A DNA stretch of 64,000 nucleotides, from positions 806,001-870,000 of the forward strand of contig NZ_CP073115.1 in assembly GCF_024205705.1 (NCBI RefSeq), given 5' to 3'. Under the pieces are notes generated by a model. It ran no database searches and was not told the origin of the DNA. It saw only the letters and a list, made by a program, of their open reading frames with translations. Shown here piece by piece: positions 59,930-64,000 of this stretch. This DNA comes from Neisseria subflava. Lineage in GTDB: Bacteria > Pseudomonadota > Gammaproteobacteria > Burkholderiales > Neisseriaceae. Position 1 is the stretch's first letter. Each line of letters begins with the position of its first letter. The translations under genes and the position numbers were made by a program.

Positions 59930-61504
59930 ATGAAAATGGCTAATACTACCTTGTTTCAATCGATTAAAAACCGTTTTACTAAAACCGATACCCATAATGA
60001 AGCCGGCGGCATCGCCTACACGTTGACACCCAAACAACAGCTGGCACAGCTTGCCGCTACCGGTTGTCTGAACAATACCTTCTATGCCGATGCCCAAAGT
60101 CAGCTTGACCAAGTGTTGAAATTGGCAGAAAGCCTGGATGCCGAGTTTATCGCCAAAACCGCCGTATATGCCCGTCAAAAAGGTTTTATGAAAGATATGC
60201 CTGCGCTGTTGCTTGCCGTGTTGGCGCAAAAAGATGTGAACATGCTCTCCCGCGTATTCGACCAAGTGGTGGACAACGGTAAAATGTTGCGCAATTTCGC
60301 ACAAATTATCCGCAGCGGCGCAGTCGGCAGAAAATCCTTCGGCAACCGTCCGAAAAAACTGATGCAGACCTGGCTTTTGACCGCCACCGAAAAACAACTG
60401 TTGAACGCCGCCATCGGCAATTCGCCGTCACTGGCAGACGTGGTCAAAATGGTGCATCCGAAACCGCGTGAAGCATGGCGTGCCGCATGGTTTGCATGGC
60501 TGATCGGCAAACCGTACGACCGCGAAGCATTGCCGCCCATTACCCGCGCTTTTGAAGACTACAAACAAAGCCGAGAAGGCGCATTGCCCAACGTTCCTTT
60601 CCAAATGCTCACTGCTTTAGACTTGAACAGCGGCGACTGGGCGCAAATTGCCTGTAACGGTTCATGGCAGCAGGTTCGTCAAAATCTGAATACTTTCCTG
60701 CGCCACGAAGTATTTGCGAAAAGCAAAAACATCAAAATGGTGGCAGAAAAACTGCGTGACGAAACCGCTATTGCCCGCGCCCGTGTGTTGCCTTACCAGT
60801 TGCTGACTGCGTATCAGGCGACATCTGACCAAATGCCGTCTGAAATCCGCGAAGCCCTGCAAGATGCGATGGAAACCGCCGTACAAAACGTACCGACCAT
60901 CCAAGGCAAAGTCGTGGTTTGTCCGGACGTCTCCGGCTCCATGCACAGCCCGGCTACCGGCTATCGCGGCAGCGCGACCACCAAAACCCGCTGCATCGAT
61001 ATTGCCGCGCTCGTGTCCGCCGCCATGTTGCGTACCAATCCGCAAGTCCGCGTGATACCGTTTGAACAAATCACGGTAAACGTGAAGCTCAACCCGCGCG
61101 ACAGCATCATGACCAACGCCGAAAAACTCGCTAATGTCGGCGGCGGCGGAACGGCATGCAGCGCACCGCTCGCCATGTTGAACCGTGAAAAAGCCGACGT
61201 GGATTTGGTCGTCATCGTGTCAGACAATGAAAGTTGGGCAGATGACAGCCAACGATGGGGTGGCAAAACCAGTCTGATGAAAGAGTGGGATATTCTGAAA
61301 CGACGTTGTCCGGAAGCCAAACTCGTTTGTCTGGATATCCAGCCCTACACTAAGGCTCAAGCACGAAACCGTCACGATATCTTGAACATCGGCGGCTTCT
61401 CCGACCAAGTATTCTCCCTGATCGGTTCCTTTGCCGAACGAGGTATGGGTACAGATTTCTGGGTAGAAGAGATTGAGAAAACGCCGTTGGCAGTTGTGAA
61501 CTGA
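59930..61504 (+). CDS. rsr: Ro60 orthologue Rsr (TROVE domain protein)
   Basis: A 524-residue ring-shaped RNA-binding protein. The HEAT-repeat TROVE part covers about 1-350 (ATGCLNNTFYADAQSQ, VYARQKGFMKDMPALLLAVLA, NFLRHEVF-like NTFLRHEVFAKSK). The C-terminal vWA domain carries the MIDAS motif CPDVSGSMHS and later VVIVSDNESW. Bacterial Rsr binds Y RNA and tethers PNPase for structured-RNA decay. It directly follows the Y RNA array and is probably cotranscribed from the sigma-54 promoter. ATG 59936 is an alternative start. Confidence 0.95.
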   Translation: MKMANTTLFQSIKNRFTKTDTHNEAGGIAYTLTPKQQLAQLAATGCLNNTFYADAQSQLDQVLKLAESLDAEFIAKTAVYARQKGFMKDMPALLLAVLAQKDVNMLSRVFDQVVDNGKMLRNFAQIIRSGAVGRKSFGNRPKKLMQTWLLTATEKQLLNAAIGNSPSLADVVKMVHPKPREAWRAAWFAWLIGKPYDREALPPITRAFEDYKQSREGALPNVPFQMLTALDLNSGDWAQIACNGSWQQVRQNLNTFLRHEVFAKSKNIKMVAEKLRDETAIARARVLPYQLLTAYQATSDQMPSEIREALQDAMETAVQNVPTIQGKVVVCPDVSGSMHSPATGYRGSATTKTRCIDIAALVSAAMLRTNPQVRVIPFEQITVNVKLNPRDSIMTNAEKLANVGGGGTACSAPLAMLNREKADVDLVVIVSDNESWADDSQRWGGKTSLMKEWDILKRRCPEAKLVCLDIQPYTKAQARNRHDILNIGGFSDQVFSLIGSFAERGMGTDFWVEEIEKTPLAVVN

Positions 61505-61509
61505 AGCTA

Positions 61510-61552
61510 AGGCCGTCTGAAAAAAAGGGTAGAAATATTTTTCAGACGGCCT
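61510..61552 (+). terminator. uptake-sequence hairpin between rsr and the ligase gene
   Basis: Fifteen-base arms (61510-61524 and 61538-61552). It may reduce read-through into the ligase gene, which has no other visible promoter. Confidence 0.65.
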
Positions 61553-61593
61553 ATTTATTCAGGACAAGCTGAGAAAAAGAATAAGGAAACAAA

Positions 61594-63072
61594 ATGCAAA
61601 AATTTATCTTAATCCGCGGTCATCAAGGTTCGGGAAAATCGACTTTTGCCGAACAAAAAGCCGCGGAATTTAAAGCGCAGTATCCGGATGCGGAAGTTGT
61701 CCGTATTGAAAACGATTTGTTCATTACCTATGAATATGGTGAATATCATTGGTCGGGCGAAGCGGTGGATAAGGCGCAAAAACGCGGCAATGCTTTGATG
61801 ACTGAAACGTTGAGACTTGGACGTCAAAATCCGAATCGAAATATTTTGATCATTAATTCCAATACCAATCAAAAAGCTTCGCGTTGCCGTCATTTATTGG
61901 ATCAGGCGGAGAAAAGCGGTTTTGAAACAGAGGTCTACCGATTGCACAATTTCTATCCCAACCTGCACGGCGTAAAAGAGCATGACGTGTTGGCGGCGTA
62001 TATCAAATTGAACCAAAACCGAGTGGCAAACGAAATCCACATCGAGGCCGTGCAACCGGCAAATGCGGAACAGTTAGAAAAAATCGAACAAATGCAGGCT
62101 ATCGAGCATAAGCCGCTGGTATTTGATGAGGCGCAGCAAACCTTTGTGACCGATCATTATCTGCAACACGGCAGCCGCAACTTTACTGCCAAAGCATCTA
62201 AGCGTTATCCTGAATTGCGCGTGTTGAAATACGCCCGCAGCGTGTTCTATAACAACCGCTTTGATGATGCTTTGCTGGAAATGCGCGGTTTGATTATCGA
62301 CGCGCATAATCGAATCATCGTGCGCCCGTTTAAAAAAGTGTTCAATTATTCGGAGCGTATTGCCAAAGGCAGCCGCTATCCGATCCGAATCAGTGACGAG
62401 AGATTGGTGGATGCGGTGGTAAAAGTAAACGGCTTCCTCGGCTGCTGCACTTTCGTCTCGCTTTCAGACGACCACCCGTCCAAAGGCGCGGCGTTTGACG
62501 GCAAAGTGCTGTATTCGACCACCGGTTCGCTTGATAGCGCGTTTGCCGACATGACCGCCGCACATTGCGCTCAATACGAAACCCTGTTCCGCACGTATCC
62601 GAACCATACTTTTTTGTTTGAAATCACAGATGCGAAAGATGTACACATCATCCGCGAAGAATTGGGCGAAACCTTAATCGGCTGCATTGACGTGGCGACC
62701 GGCCGTCAATTTTCTGAATCGGAATTGGACGAAATCGGCAAACAATACGGCATCCGCCGTCCTGAAACGTTGAAAAACATCACATTCGGCAAGCTGAAAG
62801 GCCGTCTGAAAAATGTGGAACACGAAGGCTTTATGGTATTTGATGCGCAAAACGGCGAAATGCTGTTCAAACTCAAATCGCCGTATTACCTGATCTCCAA
62901 GTTTCTGGGACGAAGCAACGAAGGCAATATCGGCCGCAAACTGGACAAACGCCATGTTGATGAAGAATTTTATCCTTTAATCGACTACATCCACGAGCAT
63001 CAGGAAGCGTTCAACCCTATGCCGGAATTGGATAAGATTGCGTTCATTCAGGCGTTTTTGGGACAGTTGTAA
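61594..63072 (+). CDS. polynucleotide kinase-RNA ligase fusion
   Basis: A 492-residue two-domain protein. Residues 1-160 are a P-loop kinase (RGHQGSGKST at 8-17) like the 5'-OH polynucleotide kinase of T4. Residues 185-492 look like an ATP-dependent RNA ligase: RG at 231-232, nucleotidyl motif I KVNG with Lys277, motif IIIa FLFEI near 340, motif IV EGFMVF (411-416) and motif V with Lys426/Lys428. It would phosphorylate and seal broken RNA ends. Position after rsr and near rtcR suggests it replaces RtcB as the ligase of this locus. AAGGAA precedes the start. Confidence 0.8.
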   Translation: MQKFILIRGHQGSGKSTFAEQKAAEFKAQYPDAEVVRIENDLFITYEYGEYHWSGEAVDKAQKRGNALMTETLRLGRQNPNRNILIINSNTNQKASRCRHLLDQAEKSGFETEVYRLHNFYPNLHGVKEHDVLAAYIKLNQNRVANEIHIEAVQPANAEQLEKIEQMQAIEHKPLVFDEAQQTFVTDHYLQHGSRNFTAKASKRYPELRVLKYARSVFYNNRFDDALLEMRGLIIDAHNRIIVRPFKKVFNYSERIAKGSRYPIRISDERLVDAVVKVNGFLGCCTFVSLSDDHPSKGAAFDGKVLYSTTGSLDSAFADMTAAHCAQYETLFRTYPNHTFLFEITDAKDVHIIREELGETLIGCIDVATGRQFSESELDEIGKQYGIRRPETLKNITFGKLKGRLKNVEHEGFMVFDAQNGEMLFKLKSPYYLISKFLGRSNEGNIGRKLDKRHVDEEFYPLIDYIHEHQEAFNPMPELDKIAFIQAFLGQL

Positions 63073-63104
63073 GGCCGTCTGAAAATATATGGAGCAACGC
63101 GTAT

Positions 63105-63548
63105 TTATTTTCCGCGCTCGTACGCTTCAATTTCGCCGACTTTAGGCGCATAGTCGCTGCTTGTGTCGTGGCGCAAATCCAACCAGATATCGACCAATGC
63201 CCAAGCGGCCGGGGCGGCAATGACGTTTTGCCCCATACATAAAACCTGTGCATCATAGTTTTCCACCGATCCGCGGAGCGTGAGTAAATCATGCGCCGTT
63301 GCCGCTCGTATGCCGCGTACCTTATTGGCGGCAATCGCCGTACCCACGCCGGTACCGCAAATCAACAGCGCACGGTCGGCGCGTCCTGCCACGACTTCTT
63401 CGGCTGCGGCAAACGAGAGTTGCGGATAGCTTCCTTCTGGCGAGGATAAATCGACCAAGCTGCTGACGCGTGGGTCGTTTTGAAGATGCGCTTTGAGCGC
63501 GTTTTTCAATATTGTGCCGTTGGCCGGCGCGGCAATAACCAAACGCAT
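63105..63548 (-). CDS. RpiB/LacA/LacB-family sugar-phosphate isomerase
   Basis: A 147-residue isomerase homologue. The core ADRALLICGTGVGTAIAANKVRGIRAATAHD is the RpiB signature with the catalytic Cys. NYDAQVLCMGQNVIAAPAAWALVDIWL matches the C-terminal part. The N terminus (RLVIAAPANGTILKNAL) lacks the usual GSDHAG motif that forms part of the phosphate/substrate site, so the substrate may not be ribose 5-phosphate. ATG 63548 has an AAGGAG site. It is divergent from the metallophosphoesterase gene. Confidence 0.82.
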   Translation of the reverse strand: MRLVIAAPANGTILKNALKAHLQNDPRVSSLVDLSSPEGSYPQLSFAAAEEVVAGRADRALLICGTGVGTAIAANKVRGIRAATAHDLLTLRGSVENYDAQVLCMGQNVIAAPAAWALVDIWLDLRHDTSSDYAPKVGEIEAYERGK

Positions 63549-63634
63549 AAAAACTCCTTGAAGCATACAATAAACATTATTCAGCATACGCCCGCGCGTG
63601 ATACGATTCAAGCTTGCAACGCAGAAAGCATGGC

Positions 63635-64000
63635 ATGAGCAAAACCTACTTCACATCCGACCTACATTTTTCACATAAAAACATCGCCAAATTCTGCCCG
63701 CAATTTCGACCGTTCGATAACGTGGAGCAGATGGATGAATTTTTAATCCAAACGTGGAATGAAACCGTTACGCCTGAAGATAAGGTGTACAACTTGGGCG
63801 ATTTTTCCTTTGCCCAAGACTACAAGCAAATAGAGCGCGTTTTGTCGCGGTTGAACGGGCAACATCACTTGATTTACGGCAATCATGATCATGTGATTCG
63901 GCAGCATGCCGATTTTTTCCGCAGCCAAACCAAGCATGACGGCTATCCGCTGCTGTCGTCCATACGGCCGTATTTGAAACTCAAATTGCCGGAAATTAAG
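63635..64000 (+). CDS. metallophosphoesterase, 5' part only
   Basis: The frame opens at ATG 63635 and runs 122 codons to the window edge. Metal-binding motifs TSDLHFSH (D-x-H), LGDFSF (GD) and YGNHDH (GNHD) are those of calcineurin-like phosphoesterases. A sixth-position HKN is common in phage-like and YfcE-like members. The remaining His motifs would lie beyond the window. The substrate is unknown. Confidence 0.85.
   Translation, partial: MSKTYFTSDLHFSHKNIAKFCPQFRPFDNVEQMDEFLIQTWNETVTPEDKVYNLGDFSFAQDYKQIERVLSRLNGQHHLIYGNHDHVIRQHADFFRSQTKHDGYPLLSSIRPYLKLKLPEIK

Overview
The window is chromosomal DNA of a Neisseria species. The 10-base DNA uptake sequence GCCGTCTGAA occurs dozens of times, mostly as inverted pairs that act as terminators between genes, and the housekeeping gene order is neisserial. 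The 12-mer is nearly always AGGCCGTCTGAA rather than the ATGCCGTCTGAA of meningococcus and gonococcus. That suggests a commensal of the subflava/flavescens type, but the species is inferred only.

Layout. 1-34 kb is core genome: mltD (cut by the window edge), a YafS-like methyltransferase, mutM, an acyltransferase, a peroxiredoxin-glutaredoxin hybrid, a lipoamide-dehydrogenase-like protein, pilT2, mtnN, lepA-lepB, a DMT exporter, a gamma carbonic anhydrase-like protein, maf, rsmA, glnQ, folC-tpc-cvpA, purF, greB, a SIMPL protein, a DUF1841 protein, ftsB, eno, argB, an M14 carboxypeptidase, lgt and trkA. Between 29 and 36.6 kb lies a C4-dicarboxylate cluster. It holds a DASS transporter, a three-gene soluble flavo-iron-sulfur complex (SdhB-like, FrdA-like and NuoF-like proteins with overlapping frames) and class I fumarase. 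The complex looks like an NADH-linked fumarate reductase. A tRNA-Pro, a formate/nitrite channel, an acyl-CoA thioesterase and pip follow.

39.6-55.0 kb is an accessory island between pip and the formaldehyde-detoxification pair frmA-frmB. Its left edge is a decayed cas3. It carries a five-gene operon-like set: SNF2 helicase, PHP-domain/SMC-like ATPase, type III Mod, YhcG nuclease and type III Res. Mod is frameshifted and YhcG has an internal stop. Two IS1106-type elements follow. The right edge repeats the end of pip and the start of cas3, the latter split by the second IS with a 7-bp target duplication.

57.2-63.1 kb is an RNA-repair/Ro locus. The regulator rtcR is split at an A_AAA_AAG heptamer. 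Divergent from it, a sigma-54 promoter (GG-N10-GC) precedes a tandem array of seven Y-RNA-like hairpins. Two of these carry complete circularly permuted tRNA-like modules. The Ro60 orthologue rsr and a polynucleotide kinase-RNA ligase fusion follow. This array and its ligase partner are the most unusual content of the window. The end holds an RpiB-like isomerase and a truncated metallophosphoesterase gene.
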